From Bacteroidota bacterium (GTDB lineage Bacteria; Bacteroidota; Bacteroidia; Bacteroidales; VadinHA17), in assembly GCA_015222065.1 (NCBI GenBank), contig JADFUQ010000083.1:1-18063 (forward strand): DNA of 18,063 bases, given 5' to 3'. Each line of letters opens with the position of its first letter. Positions within the stretch are counted from its first letter, which is position 1. The notes beneath the pieces are model-generated. The model saw nothing but the letters and a program-made list of their open reading frames with translations, was not told where the DNA came from and did no database searches. A program made the translations under genes and the position numbers. Of the stretch, positions 7,939-16,192 are shown in pieces.

Positions 7939-8083
7939 AATATTTTACGATACTAAAATATTTTTTCCCACATTTTTTTCAGCAGGAATAGCTTATAAAG
8001 TTCTGTTAATAAGAAAATAAACAAAACAATATCCTACAACATATTTTTATATATTGAATTCATGATCAGAAAAAAGCATTTTT

Positions 8084-8893
8084 TCAATTCCAGAAATCGA
8101 TTTTTTTGAGGTCTATTGCATCCTCAAAAAACATTTTGGCTATTTTCTCAAAGAATGGTGTGAAATCGGAGATATAAAATTGATCCTTTTGTAAATTCCC
8201 GGTATTTAAAAGGTTCCTTTCGGTAAGTTTACTTTTAAGGAACTCAGCAACAATCCTTCCTGAATCAATTATATCAATATTAAAATTAAAGAACTTGCTT
8301 ATTTGATTCTTAATAATAGGATAGTGTGTGCATCCAAGTATAAGTGTTTCAATATCTTTCATACTTTTATCGGAGAGGTAAGATCTGATAATTGCATTAC
8401 TTATATCATCATAAATAAACCCTTCCTCTATCATTGGCACAAATAAAGAGGTTGCCAATGATAATACTTCATATTCAGCATCATTTTTTTTCAATGCTTT
8501 CTCGTATGCTCCGGAATTTATTGTCCCTTTAGTACCTATAACTCCAATTCGATTATAGTTACATTTTCCAATATAATTAACTACAGGATCAATTACATTT
8601 ACCAGTTGAACCTTATTACCAAAAAATTGTGTAAGATCAGTAAAAGCTAATGCAGAAGCAGTATTACATGCAACCAGAATAGTCTTGCATTTTTTCTCGA
8701 GAAGAAAACCGGCGATTTTTCGCGAATAGTAAATAATCGACTTTGCTGATTTATCCCCATAAGGAAGATGGGCAGTATCTCCAAAATATATGATGCTTTC
8801 CTGTGGCAGCAACTGTCTGATGGCATGTGCAACAGTCAGACCACCCACTCCGGAATCGAAGATTCCAATCGGTTGTGAGGACAATAATTTCAT
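8084..8893 (-). CDS. murI: Glutamate racemase
   Basis: This cofactor-independent cytoplasmic enzyme interconverts L- and D-glutamate, supplying D-Glu for the peptidoglycan stem peptide. The 269-residue sequence has the N-terminal IGIFDSGVGGLTV motif (residues 9-21, with the general Asp13-Ser14 pair), FGDTAHLPYGDKS, the first catalytic Cys76 in ACNTAS, and the second, Cys188, in LGCTHYP. Both cysteines of the two-base mechanism are therefore present. The ATG at 8893 leaves only eight residues before the conserved core, as is usual. The gene lies directly behind the terminator of the ompH operon, with its own candidate -7 box, and seems to be monocistronic. The neighbourhood is otherwise outer-membrane assembly, so the cluster covers both layers of the envelope. 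Confidence 0.96.
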   Translation of the reverse strand: MKLLSSQPIGIFDSGVGGLTVAHAIRQLLPQESIIYFGDTAHLPYGDKSAKSIIYYSRKIAGFLLEKKCKTILVACNTASALAFTDLTQFFGNKVQLVNVIDPVVNYIGKCNYNRIGVIGTKGTINSGAYEKALKKNDAEYEVLSLATSLFVPMIEEGFIYDDISNAIIRSYLSDKSMKDIETLILGCTHYPIIKNQISKFFNFNIDIIDSGRIVAEFLKSKLTERNLLNTGNLQKDQFYISDFTPFFEKIAKMFFEDAIDLKKIDFWN

Positions 8894-8924
8894 TCAGTTT
8901 CCGAATATAATCAAAAAAGATGTG

Positions 8925-8932
8925 CAAAAATA
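8925..8932 (-). promoter_or_regulatory. Possible murI promoter -7 box
   Basis: The minus-strand sequence TATTTTTG matches TAnnTTTG and lies 31 bases before the murI ATG. It abuts the T tract of the upstream terminator, so the T-rich half of the motif could be coincidental. Confidence 0.35.
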
Positions 8933-8967
8933 AAAAAACCATCCGCAATATTGGGGATGGATTTTTT
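8932..8967 (-). terminator. Intrinsic terminator of the envelope operon
   Basis: CCATCC (8939-8944) and GGATGG (8955-8960) form a stem around a 10-base loop. On the minus strand the hairpin is followed by seven T residues (8932-8938 complement). The A/T tracts on both sides also pair, so it could work in both directions. It lies about 20 bases past the stop of the last ompH gene and before murI. Confidence 0.8.
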
Positions 8968-8986
8968 CTGTTATAAATAAAAAATA

Positions 8987-9505
8987 TTATTCCTCAAGCC
9001 CGAGTTTCTTTTTAACCAGGGGCAAAATATCTTCGCTCTGGTCAGAAAAATAGATAACCGCCCCCCTTGCAAGATCAAAGATATATGTAAATCCATTTTC
9101 TTTTGCCACATCTTTAATTGCCTTTTCCGCTTTCATAATAATTGGCTGGATTAACTGAGCTTGCTGTTGTTGTAATTCCTGCTCGGCACTAGCTGTAAAA
9201 TTCTGAATTCTCCTATCAAGTTCATTAAGTTCCTGTTCTTTTGTCTGTTTCACCAGAGGAGTTAGATTATCCTGTTTTTCAACATAATCATTCAGTTTAT
9301 TCCTGTATTCAACCTGCATAATTTCAAGTTCACCCTCAAGTTCCTTAGCATACTGTTGAATTTTTGCTTCTGCACTATCCCTTTCCGGCATTAAACTCAA
9401 TATCTCCTGGCTATTTATATGACCAAATTTAAAATTTTGAGCATTTACTACCGTTCCGGAAAACAGGAATAGAGTTATAACAATTAATTTCATTAAATTT
9501 TTCAT
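8987..9505 (-). CDS. OmpH/Skp-family periplasmic chaperone (second copy)
   Basis: This 172-residue secreted protein belongs to the OmpH/Skp family, which holds unfolded outer-membrane proteins in the periplasm on their way to BamA. A signal peptide covers about residues 1-22 (hydrophobic LIVITLFLFSG, cleavage after VNA). The mature N terminus, FKFGHINSQEILSLMPE, is the family's first strand. A long charged, Gln-rich helical segment (about 40-125) forms the coiled-coil tentacles, and YIFDLARGAVIYFSDQSEDI gives the C-terminal strand region. It is the last gene of the operon, followed by a strong terminator. It is a diverged paralog of the gene just upstream, which is nearer to bamA. Whether the two share clients or form mixed trimers cannot be told from sequence. 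Confidence 0.9.
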   Translation of the reverse strand: MKNLMKLIVITLFLFSGTVVNAQNFKFGHINSQEILSLMPERDSAEAKIQQYAKELEGELEIMQVEYRNKLNDYVEKQDNLTPLVKQTKEQELNELDRRIQNFTASAEQELQQQQAQLIQPIIMKAEKAIKDVAKENGFTYIFDLARGAVIYFSDQSEDILPLVKKKLGLEE

Positions 9506-9552
9506 TTCTTCTTATTTTATTATTCATTCAAAATTCGCACAAAAATAACTAA

Positions 9553-10068
9553 TTAATTTTTATAACCCAATTTTTCTAAAACATCATCACTAAGATCATA
9601 CTTCGGGTTGGTATAAAGCATGCTTGGTCCACTTGCTGTATCAAAAATAACAGCATAATTTCCCTCAACAGCAATTTCTTTAACAGCATTATACACCTCA
9701 TCCTGAATAGGCTTAATAAGTTCCTGCCGCTTTTTATAAAGATCCCCTTCGCGTCCAAAATACTTATTCTGTAATTCCTTAACAGCTTTTTCCTTACCAA
9801 TAATTTCTTCTTCTCTTTTTATCTTCATTTCCCGGGTAAGCAGAACCTGTTCGTTCTGATAATCCTTATATAATTTCTCAACTTCAGCATATCCATCAGA
9901 TACTTCTTTTTCCCATTCTTTTGAAAACTGATCTAATTTATCCTGAGAAGCTTTGTATGAAGGAATATTACTTAAAATATATTCAGTATCAACAAATGCA
10001 TATCTTTGGGCAAGTGTAAAACCTGCCGAAAGGATAAGAATTCCAAATGTGATCATTATTTTTTTCAT
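9553..10068 (-). CDS. OmpH/Skp-family periplasmic chaperone (first copy)
   Basis: This 171-residue Skp-like chaperone has a clear signal peptide (MKKIMITFGILILSAGFTLA, about residues 1-20) and a mature start of RYAFVDTEYILSNIP, the conserved first strand. Residues 40-120 are a charged coiled coil with EKEVSDGYAEVEKLYKDYQ and further Lys/Glu-rich helices. YAVIFDTASGPSMLYTNP follows as the C-terminal strand. It starts 30 bases after the bamA stop and is followed after 47 bases by the second ompH gene, so all three are almost certainly on one message. The bamA-ompH pairing is the classic arrangement for outer-membrane protein assembly. Tandem ompH genes are common in Bacteroidota. Confidence 0.9.
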   Translation of the reverse strand: MKKIMITFGILILSAGFTLAQRYAFVDTEYILSNIPSYKASQDKLDQFSKEWEKEVSDGYAEVEKLYKDYQNEQVLLTREMKIKREEEIIGKEKAVKELQNKYFGREGDLYKKRQELIKPIQDEVYNAVKEIAVEGNYAVIFDTASGPSMLYTNPKYDLSDDVLEKLGYKN

Positions 10069-10098
10069 GACTAATTCTGTTTTTGGTTAATAAACTAA

Positions 10099-12612
10099 TT
10101 AAAATTGCTGGCCTATCATAAAATGGAAATGTCCTCCGTTGGCATCCGGATTACCCGGAATTTCATCAAATCCATAACCATAATCAATTCCCAGAAGTCC
10201 AAACATCGGCAGAAAAGCTCTTAGCCCAACACCCACAGCTCTTTTGATCTTGTAGGGGTTAAAATCCTCGAAACTATACCATGCATTACCAGCCTCGGCA
10301 AATATAAGTGCAAAGAGGGTTGCTTGTGGATTCATTGAAATAGGATACCTTAGTTCCAATGTTAGTTTCTCGTACAAATTTCCAGATTTCTGTCCAGTTA
10401 CAAGTGTCGGTGTCAAAGAACCATTTTCATATCCTCGCTGGGCTATGGTTTCCCTCCCGTAGAGGCTGTATCCTGTCATTCCGTCACCACCGAGGTCGTA
10501 ACCTTCAAATGGTGAAGGACCGATATCCTCATTGTAATAGCCAAGATAACCAAAGGCCGCTTTAGTATTCAATACCAATTTCCCTGCCAAAGTAAGATAC
10601 CAGTCGGCTTTAAATCCCCATTTATGATATTCTATCCACTTATACTTCACATTATCAGCTATATCCGGGGCTGAAAGATCTTTGCCGGTAATAGCTGAAT
10701 AGGGAGGTGTGACTTGAAGGCTCAATGAGAAACTGGAACCATAAGTGGGATAGATGGGACTTACTCCGGTAGAATGTCTTGCCAAACGCGTTTTAAAACT
10801 AAAATTATTTGACCGTCCGTCAGAGAATAGAAAATACCTTCTCCAGTTGTTCAGTTCATAGTTCTGGTAACTTATTTCGTTATACCAGTGAAAAAAATCG
10901 TCTGGCCAGCTTAATCTTTTTCCCAAACCAAGAGCACCACCATCAATATTTAATGATTCCCTTCCACTTTCACCCTTTGCTCTTCCGTTTGTCTGGAGGG
11001 ATTTAAAAAGTGAAAATGTAAAAGAGTTGGGTTTTTTACCACCAAACCAGGGTTCAACAAATGTGAGGTTATATGACTGGTAATACCTTCCGTTTGACTG
11101 TGCTCTTAAGCTTAATGTCTGTCCGTCGCCTGTCGGTACCGGCCTCCAGGCTTTAAAATCCAGGATTTTACGGAAAGAAAAATTGTTGAACCGGAGGCCA
11201 ATTGTACCTATTAACATATTTGCACCCCATCCTCCGGAAATTTCAAATTGATCATTAGCTTTTTCTTCCAGGTCATATTCCAGATCAACAGTTCCCTCAG
11301 CCTGATTTGGAATTGGATTAGGCGAAATTTTTTCAGGATCAAAATGGCCAAGCTGGGCAATTTCCCTGGCTGAACGCATAATATCACTTTTGCTGAATAA
11401 TTCGCCGGGAAGGGTTCTTAATTCACGTCTGACAACATGCTCATTTGTTTTTGTATTGCCTTTAATGATCACACGGTCAATATAGGCCGGTTTCCCCTCG
11501 TAAACCTGCATCTCCAGATCAATTGAGTCATCTTCAACCTGCACTTCAACCGGATTGATCTGTAAAAAGAGATAGCCATTATCCATATAAACTGAATTAA
11601 CCGCATCTTCATCATAAAATAATCTTTCTTCCAGCAAGGTTTTGTTGTAAATATCTCCGGTTTTAATTCCGAGAACCCTATTCAACAGTTCCGACGGGAA
11701 TTTTGTATTTCCAACCCACTTGATATCTCCATGGAAGTATTGATCTCCTTCATCAAGCTCAATTACCATTCCTATTCTCTCTTCATTCACAGTATATATC
11801 GAATCACTCAGAATTTCAAAATCGCGATACCCGTACTCATTATAAAGTTCGTTAAGACTTGTTTTATCTTCCTTAAGCTTTTCGGGGATATATTTTGATG
11901 CTTTGAAAATATTTAGGTTTTTCTTTTTAGTATTCTTCATTTTCCGCTGTAGTTTCTTATCGGAAAACACCATATTCCCCTTAAATTCAATATCCTTGAT
12001 CTTTATTCTTTCAGCTTTAAGGATATCAGCTTTCAGTATCAAACTATTGTTCCGGTCAGGATCATCCCTTTTTGAAATATCAACTTCAATTTCGTAAAAT
12101 CCTTTTTCAACAAAGTGGTCTTTTATTATCCTTTTTGAATTACTAATGATATTCTCGGTAACCTGGCTACCCTTTAGCAAATTAATCTTTTCCAGTAAGT
12201 CTTTTCGCTCACTTTTTGAAATTCCGGTAAATTCAAATCTGGATAGTCTTGCCCTTTCCTGAAGATATATATCAAGAAAAACCGAATCGCCCGAAATAGT
12301 TTTTTTGGTTATTCTCACATCCGAAAAAAGTCCCTGCGACCACATTTTTTCTACTGCCATGGTTATTCGCTCACCGGGTACCAATATTTTATCACCCTCT
12401 TTGAGTCCTGAAATCTGGACAAGGATATTTTCATCAAGGTATTTGATTCCTGAAATTGAAATACCCCCAATAATATATTCGTCAGGATTAAAATAATCCA
12501 TAACCTCTTGATAGTTAGTCTCCTTGTCTTCCTGTGAAAACATAACAAATGGGGAAAGCATAAATATCAGAAGTATTGCCTGTATATATCTTATCTTTTT
12601 TCTACCAATCAT
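10099..12612 (-). CDS. bamA: Outer membrane protein assembly factor BamA
   Basis: This Omp85-family protein is the core of the machinery that folds beta-barrels into the outer membrane. The 837-residue chain begins with a signal peptide (about 1-26) and then five POTRA-like repeats: from about 47 (IGGISISGIKYLDENIL), 122 (LSRFEFTGISKSE), 208 (IKIKDIEFKGNMVFSDK), 295 (GDIKWVGNTKFPSELL) and 380 (YIDRVIIKGNTKTNEHVV). The 16-strand barrel starts near 455 (FEISGGWGANMLIGTIGL). IAQRGYENG corresponds to the conserved RGF/RGY motif of loop 6, and the chain ends with the barrel signature terminal Phe (FMIGQQF). The start codon lies 2 bases after the uppS stop, and ompH follows. No other Bam subunit gene is in the window. 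Confidence 0.95.
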   Translation of the reverse strand: MIGRKKIRYIQAILLIFMLSPFVMFSQEDKETNYQEVMDYFNPDEYIIGGISISGIKYLDENILVQISGLKEGDKILVPGERITMAVEKMWSQGLFSDVRITKKTISGDSVFLDIYLQERARLSRFEFTGISKSERKDLLEKINLLKGSQVTENIISNSKRIIKDHFVEKGFYEIEVDISKRDDPDRNNSLILKADILKAERIKIKDIEFKGNMVFSDKKLQRKMKNTKKKNLNIFKASKYIPEKLKEDKTSLNELYNEYGYRDFEILSDSIYTVNEERIGMVIELDEGDQYFHGDIKWVGNTKFPSELLNRVLGIKTGDIYNKTLLEERLFYDEDAVNSVYMDNGYLFLQINPVEVQVEDDSIDLEMQVYEGKPAYIDRVIIKGNTKTNEHVVRRELRTLPGELFSKSDIMRSAREIAQLGHFDPEKISPNPIPNQAEGTVDLEYDLEEKANDQFEISGGWGANMLIGTIGLRFNNFSFRKILDFKAWRPVPTGDGQTLSLRAQSNGRYYQSYNLTFVEPWFGGKKPNSFTFSLFKSLQTNGRAKGESGRESLNIDGGALGLGKRLSWPDDFFHWYNEISYQNYELNNWRRYFLFSDGRSNNFSFKTRLARHSTGVSPIYPTYGSSFSLSLQVTPPYSAITGKDLSAPDIADNVKYKWIEYHKWGFKADWYLTLAGKLVLNTKAAFGYLGYYNEDIGPSPFEGYDLGGDGMTGYSLYGRETIAQRGYENGSLTPTLVTGQKSGNLYEKLTLELRYPISMNPQATLFALIFAEAGNAWYSFEDFNPYKIKRAVGVGLRAFLPMFGLLGIDYGYGFDEIPGNPDANGGHFHFMIGQQF

Positions 12613-12614
12613 AA

Positions 12615-13358
12615 TTAATAATTAACTTGTTCACTAATTTTGCCAAATCTTCGTTCGCGAGATTGAAAATCTAAAATCGCAGTGTAAAAATCCTCCTTCT
12701 TAAAATCGGGCCACAATTTATTAGTAAAATAAAGTTCAGAATAAGCTATTTGCCAAAGAAGAAAATTGCTTATTCTTTGCTCTCCGCTTGTTCTGATCAA
12801 TAATTCAGGATCCGGAATTTTTTTTGTGCAAAGAAAACTTGAAAAAATTTTTTCATTTACCTGGTTCAAATCAATTTTCCCTTTGTTTATTTCTGAAGCT
12901 ATATTTTTAACCGCGTTAAGTATCTCCCACCGGGAACTATAGCTTAGAGCAAGCACCAACGAAAGCCCGTTGTTTTCTGATGTTTTTTTAATAGTATCTT
13001 CCAGCTTTTTGTAAACCTTAACAGGCAATCTTGATGTATCACCAATGGTCAACAGACGCACCTTATTTTTCATCAATGTTTTTGTTTCTACACTTATCGA
13101 AGAAACCAGTAGAGACATAATTGCATTAACCTCTTTCGACGGACGACTCCAGTTTTCAGTTGAAAAAGCATAAAGAGTAAGATACTTTATTCCAATCTCG
13201 GCAGCTGATTCTGTAACTTCTCTAACAGCGGCAACCCCATTTTTATGACCAAATATTCTGTCTTTTCCTTTTTGTTTTGCCCAACGGCCATTACCATCCA
13301 TAATAATAGCGACGTGATTGGGTAATTTCTCCCTTGATATTTCTTCTTTTAGTATCAT
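12615..13358 (-). CDS. uppS: Isoprenyl transferase (undecaprenyl diphosphate synthase)
   Basis: This cis-prenyltransferase adds isopentenyl diphosphate units to farnesyl diphosphate to make the C55 carrier lipid used for peptidoglycan and polysaccharide assembly. The 247-residue length is normal. The catalytic region HVAIIMDGNGRWAKQKG contains Asp21. Other family signatures are FGHKNGVAAVREV, LTLYAFSTENWSRP, and the C-terminal pair LLIRTSGEQRISNFL and WPDF with an FQSRERRFG ending. The ATG overlaps the TGA of the upstream DUF6089 gene in an ATGA junction, and bamA starts 2 bases beyond its stop, so translation of the three is tightly linked. This uppS-bamA placement is a recurring Bacteroidota gene order. 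Confidence 0.96.
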   Translation of the reverse strand: MILKEEISREKLPNHVAIIMDGNGRWAKQKGKDRIFGHKNGVAAVREVTESAAEIGIKYLTLYAFSTENWSRPSKEVNAIMSLLVSSISVETKTLMKNKVRLLTIGDTSRLPVKVYKKLEDTIKKTSENNGLSLVLALSYSSRWEILNAVKNIASEINKGKIDLNQVNEKIFSSFLCTKKIPDPELLIRTSGEQRISNFLLWQIAYSELYFTNKLWPDFKKEDFYTAILDFQSRERRFGKISEQVNY

Positions 13359-14035
13359 TTTTCAATTACCTTTTTATCCCAATATGCCGGACAATCATCC
13401 AAACCACTATAAATTTTATATGTTAAAGAAATACCTGCTATTGAGTACCAATCAAAATTATGAATGAACGACTGGTATTCCGGATCGATCGGGTTTTCAC
13501 ATCCATCCAACCCATCATAAAACATTTTCCTAAAACCCCACTCAATACCAATTCCCATTTTTTTACCAAGATTCACTTTAGCTCCAACCCCGAATGGAAT
13601 AACTAATTTGTATGTTGGTGCTGATTTTGAGGTATTTATGAACGCTATCCCAATTCCCCCGGTTGTATAAACGGCATATTCTCCCGATTTGCCAAATGTA
13701 CTGTATGGCATAAAATTAAACTCAAACTGCAGGGTAGCATCCAGTACAGTACCTGAAAAACGACTATCTCTACTTTGTTGAAACTGGTTGTTGAAATCCT
13801 GATCATCAGCCTGCAAATTCCCATAATAGACACTGCCCCTAATTGTATACCTTGGATTTATGTTATACCTGTACAATCCGCCAAAGGCATATGAAAGGGA
13901 ATAAAACTGTTTTGATTGATTAATATCTCCCAGGTAATATGAACCACCTCCAAAAATTCCTAAATCAGCTTTCTTTTGCGCCTTCGCACCAATAATTATC
14001 CCCGAAAAAACTGCAATGATAATAATTTTTTTCAT
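13355..14035 (-). CDS. DUF6089-type outer-membrane beta-barrel protein (copy 2)
   Basis: This 226-residue exported protein has a signal peptide (about 1-19, MKKIIIIAVFSGIIIGAKA) and mature sequence full of alternating aromatic/polar strands: GIFGGGSYYLGDIN, FGGLYRYNINPRYTIRGSVYYGNLQ, TLQFEFNFMPY, YTTGGIGIAFINTS, GIGIEWGFRKMFYDGLDG, WYSIAGISLTYKIYSG. These features suit a small outer-membrane barrel. The GSYYLGDIN...YRYNINPR...RGSVYYGNL pattern is that of DUF6089 proteins next to uppS in many Bacteroidota. A DLDDCPAYWDKK-like tail includes one of two Cys (the other is in DGCEN). It overlaps uppS by four bases and follows its paralog by 23 bases. No biochemical function is known to me; a structural or assembly role is guessed from context. 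Confidence 0.8.
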   Translation of the reverse strand: MKKIIIIAVFSGIIIGAKAQKKADLGIFGGGSYYLGDINQSKQFYSLSYAFGGLYRYNINPRYTIRGSVYYGNLQADDQDFNNQFQQSRDSRFSGTVLDATLQFEFNFMPYSTFGKSGEYAVYTTGGIGIAFINTSKSAPTYKLVIPFGVGAKVNLGKKMGIGIEWGFRKMFYDGLDGCENPIDPEYQSFIHNFDWYSIAGISLTYKIYSGLDDCPAYWDKKVIEK

Positions 14036-14058
14036 TTTTTCCAGCTTCGCCCGGAATT

Positions 14059-14802
14059 CTATTTTTTAAAAACCGGTAATCCGTTTGATCCCGTTTCAAT
14101 TTTATACACCATGTTTATCACTCCGAAAAAATATACATCTTTCGACTTAGAAAATTCTGAGGTATATCCATCAATATAATCCGATGTAGTAAACCTTTCA
14201 CCCAGATCAAATCCAATTGACCAGTTTGTGTTCAGCCCGTATTTAAAACCTATACCTACAGGAACTACTAATGCTGCCGGAGTATATTCAAGATCAACAT
14301 TCTGCAGGTTTTCTTTCTTAGTAATCTTAAAAAAAGCCCCGCCAAAGCCAATAAAAGCATAAGCACTGATTGAAGGATGAAACTGACTCATCCCTCTGCC
14401 TTTCATCATCAGGTAGCTCATAGCCTCTCTCTCCTTAATAAAAGCGTATTCAACCTGAATAGATGGTTCAAAAATGCCTGTATAAAATTTAAAATTTCTA
14501 CTATTATTGGCATCACCGGAATCGTCACCGTGCAAATATCCATAAATAAGATTTAGCTTCAGGGCAAGTTCTTCGTATAACTTATATCTGAATCCAACAT
14601 AAATACTAGGCCGAATCTGTGTAATGTCAATATCCTTTAAACCGAGAATGTTCTCATCCTTTGACCATCCCCCAATATCACCAAAATAGTGGGTTGTACC
14701 AATACCGCAAACAGCTTCATACCTCCTCATTCTCCATACTTGTGCATCAATAGTCAGATTGAATATAAAAGAAGCAATTAAGAAAAATAAGAGCTTTTTC
14801 AT
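14059..14802 (-). CDS. DUF6089-type outer-membrane beta-barrel protein (copy 1)
   Basis: This 247-residue exported protein starts with a signal peptide (about 1-20, MKKLLFFLIASFIFNLTIDA). The mature chain has repeated amphipathic strands (YEAVCGIGTTHYFGDIGGW, IRPSIYVGFRYKLYEELALKLNLIYGYLHGDD, EPSIQVEYAFIKE, SAYAFIGFGGAFFKITKK, ALVVPVGIGFKYGLNTNWSIGFDLGER) ending in VYFFGVINMVYKIET, as for an outer-membrane barrel of 8-10 strands. It resembles its downstream neighbour in layout (HYFGDIGG versus YYLGDIN, a conserved YG(N/Y)L strand), so the two are probably a diverged tandem duplication. It opens the six-gene envelope operon and has a candidate -7 box about 23 bases upstream. The function is unknown; gene context ties it to BamA-dependent envelope work. 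Confidence 0.8.
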   Translation of the reverse strand: MKKLLFFLIASFIFNLTIDAQVWRMRRYEAVCGIGTTHYFGDIGGWSKDENILGLKDIDITQIRPSIYVGFRYKLYEELALKLNLIYGYLHGDDSGDANNSRNFKFYTGIFEPSIQVEYAFIKEREAMSYLMMKGRGMSQFHPSISAYAFIGFGGAFFKITKKENLQNVDLEYTPAALVVPVGIGFKYGLNTNWSIGFDLGERFTTSDYIDGYTSEFSKSKDVYFFGVINMVYKIETGSNGLPVFKK

Positions 14803-14824
14803 AATTTCGTCAGGTTATTTATTA

Positions 14825-14832
14825 CAAATTTA
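14825..14832 (-). promoter_or_regulatory. Possible envelope-operon promoter -7 box
   Basis: The minus-strand sequence TAAATTTG is a TAnnTTTG match 22 bases before the first DUF6089 start, implying a leader of under 20 nt for the six-gene operon. A -33 partner is not clear. Confidence 0.4.
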
Positions 14833-14939
14833 TAAAAAAAAACAACTTTATCCTGACAGTATTTAAATGTATAGTAATTTAACTTCGTTGAGATCGTAAG
14901 TTCGGTTCAAAATTATTCGTTAATTAATAATTAATAAGC

Positions 14940-15075
14940 TGAGGCTAAGGCTAAGGTTCCTAACTACACATATTAACTTTTTAGCCTTCATTTAGACTTA
15001 ATTTTTTTGACTTTATATGTCATTTCAAATATTAATTTCTTGAAACTCTAAAACCATTTATCTTCCTTAGCCTCA
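14940..15075. repeat. Inverted TGAGGCTAAGG words
   Basis: TGAGGCTAAGG at 14940-14950 has a perfect 11-base reverse complement at 15065-15075. A second GGCTAAGG-type unit directly follows the first arm (14949-14956 area) and TTAGCC recurs at 14981-14986 in inverted sense. It lies between nadK and the envelope operon. Confidence 0.6.
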
Positions 15076-15108
15076 ACTCCCGTAAAACTGCAAACTTGTT
15101 TGCTTAAT

Positions 15109-15245
15109 TTTTCGAGTCCTCGAAAATTAACGAAAATCGAAGATTTATTACAAAGCAATATTTTACAAAGTAAAATTGCGAAGCTATGTTCTTAACTCTT
15201 AAGAGAATATTTTATTGCCCGGTACTTTAAAGATTTTTTACCCGG
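15109..15245. repeat. Cluster of four short hairpins downstream of nadK
   Basis: Four separate stems lie in 137 bases. TTTTCGAGtcCTCGAAAA is at 15109-15126. A 10-bp stem with a 2-base bulge spans 15155-15179. TCTTAActcTTAAGA is at 15190-15204. CCGGTA faces TACCCGG (one bulge) at 15219-15245. The last is 42 bases past the nadK stop and may contribute to its 3' end, though no clear T run follows on the minus strand. Confidence 0.55.
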
Positions 15246-15286
15246 ATTTCAGGATAATTAGATAAAAATCTTTGTTTTTGTTTAAT

Positions 15287-16168
15287 TTACCAATTCCTTT
15301 TGTCTGCTCCCCACATTAGTTTATTCCGAAGGGTACTGTAATAACTATGATCCTCAAGTTTCAATATTTTTATTTTGAATTCAGCCCGTTTTACCCGCAC
15401 CTCTATTTTATTGGACAGTATAACAGATCTGGAATCGACAGCAGCGATATATTTTTCATCTCTGCCCTCCACCCGTAGTGTTAGTTCATCCTCATCAGGA
15501 ATAATTAAAGGACGGACAGTTAAGTTATGTGGAGAAATGGGAGAAATAATAATGTCATTTGACCCGGGTATCACTATTGGCCCCCCGACACTTAATGAAT
15601 ATGCAGTGGAACCGGTGGGGGTTGAAATGATCAAACCATCAGCCCAATATGAATTAAGAAATTCGCCATTTACATAAGTATGAATCGTGATCATTGTTGA
15701 TCCGGCTTTCTCAATGGACACTTCGTTCAGAGCATAGTTAAAATCATCCTTTTTTGCTCCCGGAAAATCCAGCTTAAGTAGTGTCCTTTCTTCAACAGAA
15801 TATTTCTTGCTTAAAATAGCATTCATAGATCCAGGCAGTTTTTCCTGCGAGATTGTTGCCAGAAATCCAAGATGTCCGCTATTTATACCCACGATCGGTA
15901 TCCCTTTCTCCCTCACCAGAGAAACCGTCTCAAGAAAAGTTCCGTCACCACCAATACTAAATATCATATCTGTATTATCCGGAAGGTCGGTATGAGAATT
16001 AAATAAACCTTTCACCCGGGGTGAATAATCAGGACCGGATTTCAGAAATTGTTTAAACGGTTCATAAATAATGATATCTGTGCCTTCTCTTAGTAAGATG
16101 TCAAAGAAATCCTTGATAGGCTGATAAAAATCCTGCCCAAATGATTTACCATATATTGCTGCAATCAT
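15287..16168 (-). CDS. nadK: NAD kinase
   Basis: This cytoplasmic enzyme phosphorylates NAD to NADP, the only route to NADP. The 293-residue sequence has the signature GGDGT at 73-77 (SIGGDGTFLETV) and the following GINSGHLGFLA. The NE motif is Asn148-Glu149 (LNEVSIEK), and the substrate loop is DGLIISTPTGSTAYSLSVGGPI (177-198). Near the C terminus VDSR...KIEVRVKRAEFKIKIL completes the beta-sandwich domain. The ATG at 16168 gives the expected MIAAIYGKSF first strand. It starts 24 bases after the CBS-ACT gene stop, so the two are probably one transcript. nadK next to pdxJ is a known Bacteroidota arrangement. Confidence 0.96.
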   Translation of the reverse strand: MIAAIYGKSFGQDFYQPIKDFFDILLREGTDIIIYEPFKQFLKSGPDYSPRVKGLFNSHTDLPDNTDMIFSIGGDGTFLETVSLVREKGIPIVGINSGHLGFLATISQEKLPGSMNAILSKKYSVEERTLLKLDFPGAKKDDFNYALNEVSIEKAGSTMITIHTYVNGEFLNSYWADGLIISTPTGSTAYSLSVGGPIVIPGSNDIIISPISPHNLTVRPLIIPDEDELTLRVEGRDEKYIAAVDSRSVILSNKIEVRVKRAEFKIKILKLEDHSYYSTLRNKLMWGADKRNW

Positions 16169-16192
16169 GTATTAAAAAATTACTTTTCAGAA

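Larger units (their letters stand above)
14803..15286. other. Spacer between nadK and the envelope operon
   Basis: This 484-base noncoding gap carries the envelope-operon promoter candidate (14825-14832), the TGAGGCTAAGG/CCTTAGCCTCA inverted words (14940-15075), and a cluster of four small hairpins (15109-15245) on the nadK side. I see no credible small ORF or RNA family in it. Confidence 0.6.

Noticed and set aside
8071..8090. AAAAAATGCTTTTTT-type hairpin at the murI stop as terminator
   Set aside because: The stem has almost only A-T pairs and overlaps the stop codon; too weak to call.
14803..15286. Riboswitch or small RNA gene in the nadK/DUF6089 spacer
   Set aside because: No known riboswitch core was recognisable; only simple hairpins and repeat words are visible.
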